DNA of 64,000 nt, taken from the NCBI GenBank assembly GCA_019636835.1, contig JAHBWU010000001.1:1-64000 (forward strand), given 5' to 3'. The notes beneath the pieces are model-generated. The model saw nothing but the letters and a program-made list of their open reading frames with translations, ran no database searches and was not told the DNA's origin. The translations under genes were made by a program, and so were the position numbers. The stretch comes from Nitrospira sp. (GTDB taxonomy: Bacteria; Nitrospirota; Nitrospiria; Nitrospirales; Nitrospiraceae). Positions 32,591 through 39,787 of the stretch are shown one piece after another (position 1 is the first letter of the stretch; the number at the start of each line of letters is the position of its first letter).

Positions 32591-33592
32591 ATGATCATCA
32601 CACGAACACCGTTCCGTATTTCATTTTTCGGCGGCGGGACCGACTATCCGGCCTGGTATCAGGAGCATGGCGGCGTCGTGCTGGCGACGTCGATCGATAA
32701 GTATTGTCATATCAGCTGCCGGTACCTCCCGCCGTTCTTCGAACATAAGCATCGCATCGTCTATTCAATCATCGAGAATGTGCGCCGCGTCGAAGAGATC
32801 AAGCACCCTGCCGTCCGTGCCGTTCTTGCATGGGCCGGGTGCGATGATCAGGGACTCGAAATTCATCACGACGGCGACTTGCCTGCGCGATCGGGCCTCG
32901 GATCCAGCTCGTCCTTCACGGTGGGATTGATCCATGCCATCGCCGCCTTGCGGGGGAAGTATATTTCAAAAGACGAATTGGCCGCTCAAGCCATCCATAT
33001 GGAACAGCAAGTCATCAAGGAAAATGTCGGTTCACAAGATCAAATCTCGGCCGCATTCGGTGGGTTCAACCGAATCGACTTCAAGCGGAACGATACCTTC
33101 CAAGTGTCGCCCATCATCCTGACCAAAGAGCGGTTGCATGCGTTTCAGTCGCATTTGATGTTGTGTTTCACGGGATTTTCCAGAATTGCGTCCGAGGTCG
33201 CTAAGTCCAAGATCGCGAACTTTAAGAGTCGGGAAACCGAGTTGAAGCGCATGAAGGAGATGGTGGATGAAGCCATCCAAATCCTCCAGAATGCGAAGAC
33301 GCCGATCGAGGAAGTGGGCCGATTGCTTCACCAGAGCTGGCTCTGTAAGCGCAGCCTTTCGGGCCAGGTTTCGACGCCGGAGATCGACCATCTGTACGAG
33401 GAAGCCATGAGGGTGGGCGCTCTGGGAGGGAAGATTCTCGGGGCCGGCGGCGGGGGATTTATGTTGTTGTTCGTGAAGCCCGAACTGCAATCGAAAGTGC
33501 ACGAACGCCTGAAACATCTGATACATGTGCCGTTCAGGTTTGAAAACACAGGCAGTCGAGTCGTGCTATATCAGCCGCATGGACTCTCCTAA
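32591..33592 (+). CDS. hddA: D-glycero-alpha-D-manno-heptose 7-phosphate kinase HddA
   Basis: HddA is the GHMP kinase that phosphorylates D-glycero-alpha-D-manno-heptose 7-phosphate at C1 on the way to GDP-heptose. The 333-residue product starts MIITRTPFRISFFGGGTDYP, the signature of this kinase group. It has the GHMP phosphate loop PARSGLGSSSSF (98-109) and a late GGKILGAGGGGFMLLF motif. hddC lies downstream, and the GmhB domain is encoded at 22.2-22.8 kb, so the GDP-heptose route is nearly complete here; gmhA is not in the window. The stop codon TAA is the first three bases of a 215-bp repeat element. Confidence 0.92.
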   Translation: MIITRTPFRISFFGGGTDYPAWYQEHGGVVLATSIDKYCHISCRYLPPFFEHKHRIVYSIIENVRRVEEIKHPAVRAVLAWAGCDDQGLEIHHDGDLPARSGLGSSSSFTVGLIHAIAALRGKYISKDELAAQAIHMEQQVIKENVGSQDQISAAFGGFNRIDFKRNDTFQVSPIILTKERLHAFQSHLMLCFTGFSRIASEVAKSKIANFKSRETELKRMKEMVDEAIQILQNAKTPIEEVGRLLHQSWLCKRSLSGQVSTPEIDHLYEEAMRVGALGGKILGAGGGGFMLLFVKPELQSKVHERLKHLIHVPFRFENTGSRVVLYQPHGLS

Positions 33593-33804
33593 CCCGCACT
33601 ATTCATGAAGGCTTCTACTGCAACCGCCGACACGCCGCTGCGACAAGCCTGGCCACTAATTTTACGCGGCCAGGCGGACGGGTTCGCCACTCGGGCCCTC
33701 AACATACTGTTTCAAGTATGCTTCGGGCCCTCGCGTCTCCACGCGCCCGTCTCGCGTGGCGTCTCAGCGGTTTCGTCACGAACACTCATGAACAGTGCGG
33801 GCTA
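33590..33804. repeat. 215-bp structured terminal-inverted-repeat element, copy A
   Basis: The ends TAACCCGCACTATTCATGA (33590-33608) and TCATGAACAGTGCGGGCTA (33786-33804) are inverted repeats with two mismatches. Inside lie two hairpins: CCTGGCC/GGCCAGG (33648-33654 with 33668-33674) and CATACT-GTTTCA-AGTATG (33703-33720). It fills the whole gap between hddA and the next gene. A second copy in inverted orientation is at 51738-51953. Confidence 0.85.
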
Positions 33805-33807
33805 AGC

Positions 33808-34785
33808 ATGATGCTGAAGTATGATGCTTCCATATATGTCGCAGGCCATGCCGGTCTTATCGGCTCGGCGGTCGTTCGACGGTTGGAGCGGGATGGGTAT
33901 CGTACTCCGATCACCAGACGGCGCAGTGAATTGGAGCTTCAGAATTCCGAACAGGTCTCGGAGTTCTTCGAGGAGATCCATCCTGAGTATGTGATACTTG
34001 CTGCCGGACGAGTCGGCGGAATAATGGAAAATCAGACATTTCCCGCCGACTTTATGGATGGGAACATGGCCATTCAGCTTAATGTGCTGAAGGCGGCACG
34101 TAAGGTCGGTGTGCGGAGACTGATTCTATTCGGCTCTTCCTGCATGTACCCCAGGGAATGTTCTCAGCCGATGGCCGAGGATGCGCTCTTGTCGGGCAAA
34201 CCTGAACCGACGAGCCTGCCCTATGCGATGTCCAAGCTCGCAGGAACGTATCTGTGTCTGGCGTATAACACACAAGACCACGATACCCGCTTCATTCCGG
34301 TGATTCCGAATAGCGCCTATGGGCCGCACGACAATTTTGACCCCAAATCAGCTCATGTCTTATCCGCCCTGTTGGCGCGCTTTCATCAGGCCAAGGTGAA
34401 TGGCGCCGAATCGGTCCTTTTGTGGGGAAGTGGCTTGCCGAGGCGGGAGTTCATCCATGCGGACGATATTGCGGATGCATGCGTGCATCTCTTAAGGCAA
34501 GACGACCTCGCTGTCGAGTTCCCCATCAACATTGGGGTGGGGCAGGATGTATCAATTAAAGAACTGGCTCAATTGATCGCTGAAGTGGTGGGGTACAAGG
34601 GGCGAGTGGAATGGGACCGGACAAAGCCTGACGGCGCGCCGCGAAAGCTTCTCGATAGCGCACGGATCCAGTCGCTCGGATGGAAGCCGAGAGTCACGCT
34701 TGCCGAAGGAATTGCCGCCACCTATCGATGGTACGTGGACCATGTCGGCAGAGAGACCTCACAGGTATGCGAAGCCCGAGGTTAG
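33808..34785 (+). CDS. GDP-L-fucose-synthase-like NAD(P)-dependent epimerase/reductase
   Basis: From ATG 33808 the protein has 325 residues; upstream codons belong to the repeat element. It shows the extended-SDR nucleotide motif YVAGHAGLIGSAVVRRL, a GSSCMYPRECSQPM block, and YAMSK with the catalytic Tyr and Lys, closely following the GDP-fucose synthase pattern. That family epimerises C3/C5 and reduces C4 of GDP-4-keto-6-deoxy-hexoses. Campylobacter relatives (MlghC type) act on GDP-4-keto-6-deoxy-heptose. With hddA and hddC as neighbours, a heptose substrate is likely here, but this is inferred from context. Confidence 0.86.
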   Translation: MMLKYDASIYVAGHAGLIGSAVVRRLERDGYRTPITRRRSELELQNSEQVSEFFEEIHPEYVILAAGRVGGIMENQTFPADFMDGNMAIQLNVLKAARKVGVRRLILFGSSCMYPRECSQPMAEDALLSGKPEPTSLPYAMSKLAGTYLCLAYNTQDHDTRFIPVIPNSAYGPHDNFDPKSAHVLSALLARFHQAKVNGAESVLLWGSGLPRREFIHADDIADACVHLLRQDDLAVEFPINIGVGQDVSIKELAQLIAEVVGYKGRVEWDRTKPDGAPRKLLDSARIQSLGWKPRVTLAEGIAATYRWYVDHVGRETSQVCEARG

Positions 34786-34834
34786 CCGATCAAACGTTTG
34801 TTGCAATGGTATGTAGCCTGCTAAGGATGGGAAG

Positions 34835-35434
34835 ATGACGAAAGAAGAGTTGATTGCCTTTGAGGAAGAGATTGCGGCATTGTTCAACGCGGGAAAGATT
34901 CGCGCACCTGTTCATTTGTATTTTGGGAATGAAGAGGCGATCATCCGAGTGTTTCGCAACATTCGCGCTCAGGACTGGGTGTTCTGCTCGTGGCGGTCTC
35001 ATTATCAGTGCCTGCTCAAAGGGGTGCCCAAAGAACGTGTCCGAGATGAGATCTTGGCCGGACGATCGATCTCCCTCTGTTTTCCCGAGCAGCGTGTGTT
35101 CTCCTCGGCCATCGTCGGTGGTGTATTGCCGATCGCCGTCGGTGCGGCGATGTCGATCCAACGGCGTGGGGAGGATGCGAAAGTCTACTGTTTCATGGGC
35201 GACATGACGGCGGAAACGGGGATTGCGCACGAGGCGATCAAATACAGCCGAAACCATCGCTTGCCGATCCACTTCATCGTCGAAGACAATGCCAAGTCCG
35301 TCTGCACCGATACTCGAGAGGCCTGGAATCAGCCTCGTCTGAGTTTTGAAGACGCGGCCGATGAGTATATCAGCTACTACCGCTATGAAACGAAGTACCC
35401 GCACGCCGGCGCCGGCGTACGGGTTCAATTCTAA
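34835..35434 (+). CDS. TPP-dependent dehydrogenase E1-alpha-like protein (short)
   Basis: The 199-residue protein carries the thiamine-pyrophosphate-binding half of E1-alpha/transketolase enzymes: SIVGGVLPIAVGAA-like stretch (residues about 90-108) and GDMTAETGIAHEA running to EDN near 150, a variant of the GDG-to-N cofactor motif. It is much shorter than pyruvate dehydrogenase E1-alpha (about 330-370). With its partner at 35443 it forms a split pair lacking lipoyl or E2/E3 genes nearby. In this sugar locus it more likely transfers an activated aldehyde to a keto-sugar than feeds central metabolism. The acceptor is unknown. Confidence 0.82.
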   Translation: MTKEELIAFEEEIAALFNAGKIRAPVHLYFGNEEAIIRVFRNIRAQDWVFCSWRSHYQCLLKGVPKERVRDEILAGRSISLCFPEQRVFSSAIVGGVLPIAVGAAMSIQRRGEDAKVYCFMGDMTAETGIAHEAIKYSRNHRLPIHFIVEDNAKSVCTDTREAWNQPRLSFEDAADEYISYYRYETKYPHAGAGVRVQF

Positions 35435-35442
35435 GGTGAGAC

Positions 35443-35979
35443 ATGAAATATTTTGACGAACTCAAGCGGTCCATGAATTTCCTGGCACAAGACCCGCGGA
35501 CGGTCTTTCTCGGACAAGCGGTGTCCGTTGCCGGCACGGCGATGAGCAACACACTCAAGGAGGTGCCCTCTGATCGCTTGATCGAGCTTCCGGTCGCCGA
35601 GGAAATGCAGATGGGGATGACGACCGGCTTTGCCCTGACCGGACTCGTTCCTGTGAGCGTTTTCCCGCGATGGAATTTCCTGCTCTTGGGAATTAATCAA
35701 TTGGTCAACCACTTGGACAAAATTCAGGTGATGTCCAACGGTGGGTACAAGACCAGGGCCATTATCCGGACAGGGATCGGCTCTCAGCGTCCGCTCCACC
35801 CGCAGCATCAGCATGTGGGTGACTTTACAGAAGCGATCCGCATGATGTGCAGCACGATAGAAATCATCCGGCTGGAGGAGCCGAAAGACGTGTTCCCTGC
35901 CTATGAATGGGCGCTGCTGCGTGACGATGGACGCAGTACCATCATCGTCGAGTATGGAGACTATTACAACGAGAAATAG
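35443..35979 (+). CDS. TPP-enzyme E1-beta-like pyrimidine-binding subunit (short)
   Basis: This 178-residue protein corresponds to the pyrimidine-binding domain of E1-beta/transketolase. It starts KYFDELKRSMNFLAQDPRTV and has ELPVAEEMQMGMTTGFALTG, where the glutamate that activates the TPP aminopyrimidine is expected (near residue 50). It lacks the C-terminal transketolase domain normally attached in E1-beta (about 325 residues). It starts 8 bases after the alpha-like gene stops. The two together make one TPP site. The next gene encodes a ColD-like protein, so joint action on a deoxy keto-sugar is a reasonable hypothesis. Confidence 0.82.
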   Translation: MKYFDELKRSMNFLAQDPRTVFLGQAVSVAGTAMSNTLKEVPSDRLIELPVAEEMQMGMTTGFALTGLVPVSVFPRWNFLLLGINQLVNHLDKIQVMSNGGYKTRAIIRTGIGSQRPLHPQHQHVGDFTEAIRMMCSTIEIIRLEEPKDVFPAYEWALLRDDGRSTIIVEYGDYYNEK

Positions 35980-36040
35980 TGGGCACCGTCTGTGGATGAT
36001 TAAGTGTCGGATGATCCCGATGAGGCGCGAACGTGAATAG

Positions 36041-37216
36041 GTGCCTATGAAATATCCGCTAATGCGCAACAACATACTCCGTGAAGATTTGGATGCGGTG
36101 ATCGAGCATCTCAAACAGGATGATCCGATCCTGACGCATGGTCCGAATGTGCGAGCCTTTGAGGCCGAATGGTCCGCCTGGTTGGGAGTGAAACACAGTG
36201 TCTTCGTCAATTCCGGAGCGTCGGCGAATCTCTTGACGATGTCCGTCCTAAAAATCCGCTACCCCGAAGGTGGTGAGGTGATCGTTCCTCCGTTGGCCTG
36301 GGTGTCCGATATCGCGTCGGTGCTGCAGAATGGATTCAAGCCGGTCTTCGTAGATATCGATCCTCGGACCCTGGGGATGGATCCTGCAAAAATTTGTGCC
36401 GCTATCACGGAACGGACCCGCGCGGTATTCCTGACGCACGTGCAAGGCTTCGATGGACTAGAGGACCGGCTGTTGACCGAGTTGCAGCAGCGACGTGTTC
36501 CACTGATCGAGGACGTGTGTGAGTCTCATGGGGCCACGCACAATGGCCGGAAGTTGGGAAGTTTTGGGTGGATATCGAATTTTTCGTTCTATTACGCGCA
36601 CCATATGAGCACGATTGAGGGAGGGATGGTCTGCACGAATGATCAGGAGGTCTATCAGCAGGTTCGCATGTTGCGGTCTCATGGCATGGTTCGAGAGGCC
36701 AACGATCCGGCGGTTCTTGCGGCCTACCGGTCAACGAACCCGGAATTGAATCCTGATTTTATCTTTGCGTTCCCGGCCTATAACACACGAAATACGGAGA
36801 TCGGCGGCATCCTGGGCCGGAACCAACTGAAGCGTCTGGATCGTAATGTGAAGCGACGAACGGAAAATCTGATGCGATTTCTGAAGCGGATCGATTCTAC
36901 AAGGTACCGTACCGACTTCAAGGTCGAGGGATCGAGTAATTACGCGTTCAATCTGATTCTCAAACGTCCGGATGCTGAATTGGTCGAGCGTCTCATGAAG
37001 GTCATGCGCGAGTCTGGAATCGAGTTTCGGCGCGGAAGCGCGGGCGGGGGCAATCAGATTCGGCAACCGTATTTGCAAGGCATCGTTCCGAAAGATCACC
37101 ACCTGCTCTTTCCGGAAACCGAACATGTCCACTTCTACGGTTTCTACATCGGCAACTATCCGGATCTGCGCGATGAGGAGATTGATGAGTTGTGCAAGGT
37201 TCTAAACTTCGTGTGA
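36041..37216 (+). CDS. DegT/DnrJ/EryC1-fold protein with His at the PLP-lysine position (ColD-like 3-dehydratase candidate)
   Basis: The 391-residue protein has the sugar aminotransferase fold: HGPNVRAFEAEWSAWLGV, FVNSGASANLLTMSVL and LIEDVCESHGA. The usual catalytic lysine lies five residues before the EGG motif; here FSFYYAHHMSTIEGG puts His188 there. ColD, GDP-4-keto-6-deoxymannose 3-dehydratase, also has histidine at this site and removes the 3-hydroxyl instead of transaminating. So this enzyme probably makes a 3-deoxy-4-keto sugar, likely from a GDP sugar given hddA and hddC. GTG 36041 or ATG 36047 could start it. Confidence 0.87.
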   Translation: MPMKYPLMRNNILREDLDAVIEHLKQDDPILTHGPNVRAFEAEWSAWLGVKHSVFVNSGASANLLTMSVLKIRYPEGGEVIVPPLAWVSDIASVLQNGFKPVFVDIDPRTLGMDPAKICAAITERTRAVFLTHVQGFDGLEDRLLTELQQRRVPLIEDVCESHGATHNGRKLGSFGWISNFSFYYAHHMSTIEGGMVCTNDQEVYQQVRMLRSHGMVREANDPAVLAAYRSTNPELNPDFIFAFPAYNTRNTEIGGILGRNQLKRLDRNVKRRTENLMRFLKRIDSTRYRTDFKVEGSSNYAFNLILKRPDAELVERLMKVMRESGIEFRRGSAGGGNQIRQPYLQGIVPKDHHLLFPETEHVHFYGFYIGNYPDLRDEEIDELCKVLNFV

Positions 37217-37223
37217 GAGCGTC

Positions 37224-37925
37224 ATGCCCTCGGCGGTGATTCTTGCCGGCGGGCTGGGATCCAGGTTACGCAGCGCGGTGCCCGACCTTCCGAAGCCCAT
37301 GGCTCCGATCAGCGGCCGCCCCTTTCTTGAATACCAGCTTGATTATTGGATCAACCAGGGGGTGAGTCGATTTGTGTTGTCCGTCGGTTACCGACATGAA
37401 GCCATCGTGCAGCATTTTGGGCTGCGATACAAAGGGGTGGAGATCGAGTATGCCGTTGAAGAACGCCCATTGGGAACCGGAGGTGGGTTTCTAGCTGCCG
37501 CGGAGAAAGTCGGCCGTCGAGAGCCGTTTTTGCTTCTGAATGGTGATACCTACTTCGGGGTGGACTGGAATGTGTTGGATGCCTTTGCGTTGGAACATGA
37601 TGCCGACTGGTGTTTCTCATTGTTCAGGACGAGTGAGAAGGGACGGTACATGGGCATCGAGGTGTCGCCTCAGGGACGGATCACATCGGTGAAATCCGGC
37701 GTTGATCAGGGCTCCCGCCTTGCCAACGGGGGAGTCTATTGGGTGCATCCACGAGTACTGTCCAAGGCTCCAAGTTTGAGTGAAAGGATGTCTTTGGAAG
37801 ACGACCTGTTCCCTAACGCCTTCGCAGCCGGCCGGCGGTTATATGGAATCGAATTCACCGGGATGTTTATCGATATCGGAGTGCCCGAGGATTATCATCG
37901 GGCTTCGACTCTGTTGGCAGGGTAG
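37224..37925 (+). CDS. hddC: Heptose 1-phosphate guanylyltransferase HddC-like nucleotidyltransferase
   Basis: HddC joins GTP and D-glycero-alpha-D-manno-heptose 1-phosphate to GDP-heptose. The 233-residue protein has LAGGLGSRLR (8-17), PKPMAPISGRPFLEYQLDYW, LSVGYRHEAI and the GTGGGFLAAAEKVG block, then LLNGDTYFGVDW. The short single-domain layout matches HddC and related RmlA-like guanylyl/cytidylyltransferases. The presence of hddA in the same gene run supports the heptose assignment over a hexose one. Confidence 0.87.
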   Translation: MPSAVILAGGLGSRLRSAVPDLPKPMAPISGRPFLEYQLDYWINQGVSRFVLSVGYRHEAIVQHFGLRYKGVEIEYAVEERPLGTGGGFLAAAEKVGRREPFLLLNGDTYFGVDWNVLDAFALEHDADWCFSLFRTSEKGRYMGIEVSPQGRITSVKSGVDQGSRLANGGVYWVHPRVLSKAPSLSERMSLEDDLFPNAFAAGRRLYGIEFTGMFIDIGVPEDYHRASTLLAG

Positions 37926-37964
37926 ACCTATAGGATTGTTCAATCAGCAGAAAAGGACACCTCT

Positions 37965-38903
37965 ATGAGTTTCAATATCTTCGTCACCGGCGGCGCCGGC
38001 TATCTTGGCTCTACCATGGTCCCGGATCTTCTTCAGTTGGGCCACAGGGTTACGGTGCTGGATAGCTTCATGTATAAGCAGGCCAGCCTCAACCATGTGT
38101 GCCATCACCCCAACTTTTCGGTCGTGAAGGGCGATATCCGCATTGAGAGCGTGATGGCTCCGTTGATCAAGAAGGCCGATATCGTGATTCCGTTGGCCGC
38201 GCTTGTAGGGGCGCCGATGTGCAGCCAGGACCCGGTGGGGGCGACAACGGTCAACCATGACGCCATTATTCTTATGTTGAAGCTGCTCTCGAAGCAGCAG
38301 ATGGTCCTGATGCCCACCACCAACAGCGCATATGGGACCGGGGATAAGAATAACTTCTGCACTGAAGAGTCGCCGCTCAATCCGATTTCCCTGTATGCGA
38401 AGGAAAAAGTCGGCATTGAGAAGGAGCTCATGCAGCGTGAGAACGCGATCAGTTTTCGCCTGGCCACAGTGTTCGGGATGTCCCCGCGCATGCGGATCGA
38501 TTTGCTGGTCAACGATTTTACCTACCGAGCCGTCTACGATCGCTTCGTGGTCTTGTTTGAAAGCTCCTTCAAGCGCAATTACGTCCATGTGCGCGACGTC
38601 TCGCGCGTGTTCCAGCATGCCGTCGAAAATTTTGACGAGATGAAAGGCCAGATCTACAACGTCGGCCTGTCCGATGCCAATGTTTCGAAGAGAGAGCTCT
38701 GCGAACATATCCAGAAACAGGTTCCCGACTTCGTGTTCCTGGATGCCCCGGTCGGCAAAGATCCAGACCAACGAAACTATATTGTCTCCAACGCCAAAAT
38801 AGAAGCCACCGGGTTCAAACCGATGTACTCGCTCGATGCGGGGATCAGCGACTTGATCAAGGGATATACGATGATCAAGAACACGCGCTATGGGAATGTG
38901 TAA
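37965..38903 (+). CDS. Extended-SDR sugar-nucleotide epimerase/dehydratase
   Basis: The 312-residue protein starts NIFVTGGAGYLGSTMVPDLL, the NAD-binding loop. It has the acidic VLDSFMYKQ motif, a TTNSAYGTG strand and YAKEK with the catalytic Tyr and Lys near residue 145. KRNYVHVRDVSRVF is the typical substrate-loop block. This layout is shared by 4-epimerases and 4,6-dehydratases, and I cannot separate them. Since a GDP-4-keto-6-deoxy-heptose intermediate would need a dehydratase, this gene is a candidate for that step. Confidence 0.85.
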   Translation: MSFNIFVTGGAGYLGSTMVPDLLQLGHRVTVLDSFMYKQASLNHVCHHPNFSVVKGDIRIESVMAPLIKKADIVIPLAALVGAPMCSQDPVGATTVNHDAIILMLKLLSKQQMVLMPTTNSAYGTGDKNNFCTEESPLNPISLYAKEKVGIEKELMQRENAISFRLATVFGMSPRMRIDLLVNDFTYRAVYDRFVVLFESSFKRNYVHVRDVSRVFQHAVENFDEMKGQIYNVGLSDANVSKRELCEHIQKQVPDFVFLDAPVGKDPDQRNYIVSNAKIEATGFKPMYSLDAGISDLIKGYTMIKNTRYGNV

Positions 38904-39024
38904 AAGGTGTTTGTCGAAGACATTAGTCGAACTTCCGGCTTAATAGAATTAGGAAGGCGTTTCTTTTCAGACAGCAGGTGATCCGATTATTCAGCTGTTT
39001 CGCAATCTCCATCGTCATCAACCC

Positions 39025-39777
39025 ATGATTCTTGCTCTGGCGGTTCGAGAGTTACAGAGCCGGTACGTGGGTACGTTAGGCGGGATTCTATGGACCTTCG
39101 CACACCCGCTCGCGGTGATTACCGTCTTCTATTTTGTATTTGCCGTCGGGTTCAGATCTCAGGGGCCGGGTCGTACTCCGTTCCTGCTCTGGTTCGTGTG
39201 CGGATTGGTGCCGTGGTTTTTTTTCAATGAGACGCTGCTGGCCGCAACCGCCTCGATCACCCGCCATGCGCATTTGATCAAGAAGACCGTCTTCCCATCC
39301 GAGATCCTTCCCGTGGTCAACATTACGGCTGGGTTGGTCCCCCATTCAATTTTCCTGCTCATAGTGACCGGTTTGCTGGCCTGGTACCAAGTGCCGTTCA
39401 CGGTCGATCGATTGCTGGTCGTCTATTTTCTCCTCTGCACCTGTGTCTTCCTCCTCGGCCTCGGTTGGTTACTCTCCGCGATACAGGTGTTCTATCGCGA
39501 TGTTTCACATGCCTTGTCCATCGTGCTCAATTTGGGTTTCTGGTGCACACCCATCGTCTGGTCGTCGGATATGATACCCGAAGAATATCGCGGGCTGTTG
39601 TTCTTCAATCCGATGTATTACATCGTCGAAGGATATCGAGGCCTGTTGGTCTTCAATGAGATCGTGTGGCCGAGCGCGGCACATACAGCTTATTTTTGGT
39701 GTGTCGTGACAGCGACGTTTCTGGCCGGCGCCTATGTGTTTGGCCGACTGAAGCCGGAATTCGCAGACGTCATGTAA
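39025..39777 (+). CDS. wzm: Polysaccharide ABC exporter permease (Wzm-like)
   Basis: The 250-residue protein begins MILALAVRELQSRYVGTLGG and has six membrane segments (for example LLVVYFLLCTCVFLLGLGWL). It contains the ABC2-type block LSIVLNLGFWCTPIVW and a FNPMYYIVEGYR motif, all typical of O-antigen exporters. In-frame codons upstream (38986-39024) encode IIQLFRNLHRHQP, which looks like the usual N-terminus of this family, but no ATG, GTG or TTG precedes them; ATT 38986 or CTG 38995 could be a rare start. The partner ATPase gene follows 10 bases later. Confidence 0.9.
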   Translation: MILALAVRELQSRYVGTLGGILWTFAHPLAVITVFYFVFAVGFRSQGPGRTPFLLWFVCGLVPWFFFNETLLAATASITRHAHLIKKTVFPSEILPVVNITAGLVPHSIFLLIVTGLLAWYQVPFTVDRLLVVYFLLCTCVFLLGLGWLLSAIQVFYRDVSHALSIVLNLGFWCTPIVWSSDMIPEEYRGLLFFNPMYYIVEGYRGLLVFNEIVWPSAAHTAYFWCVVTATFLAGAYVFGRLKPEFADVM

Positions 39778-39787
39778 TCTACCCCCT

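Noticed and set aside
33605..33805. Short open frame within repeat element copy A
   Set aside because: It lies wholly inside the structured element and has no resemblance to a protein family.
33718..33807. Upstream extension of the GDP-fucose-synthase-like gene
   Set aside because: The extension is translated from repeat element copy A, and the same peptide-like pattern appears in copy B antisense; homology to the family starts at ATG 33808.
34790..35428. Minus-strand frame opposite the TPP alpha-like gene
   Set aside because: It is a mirror of the plus-strand gene and shows no motif.
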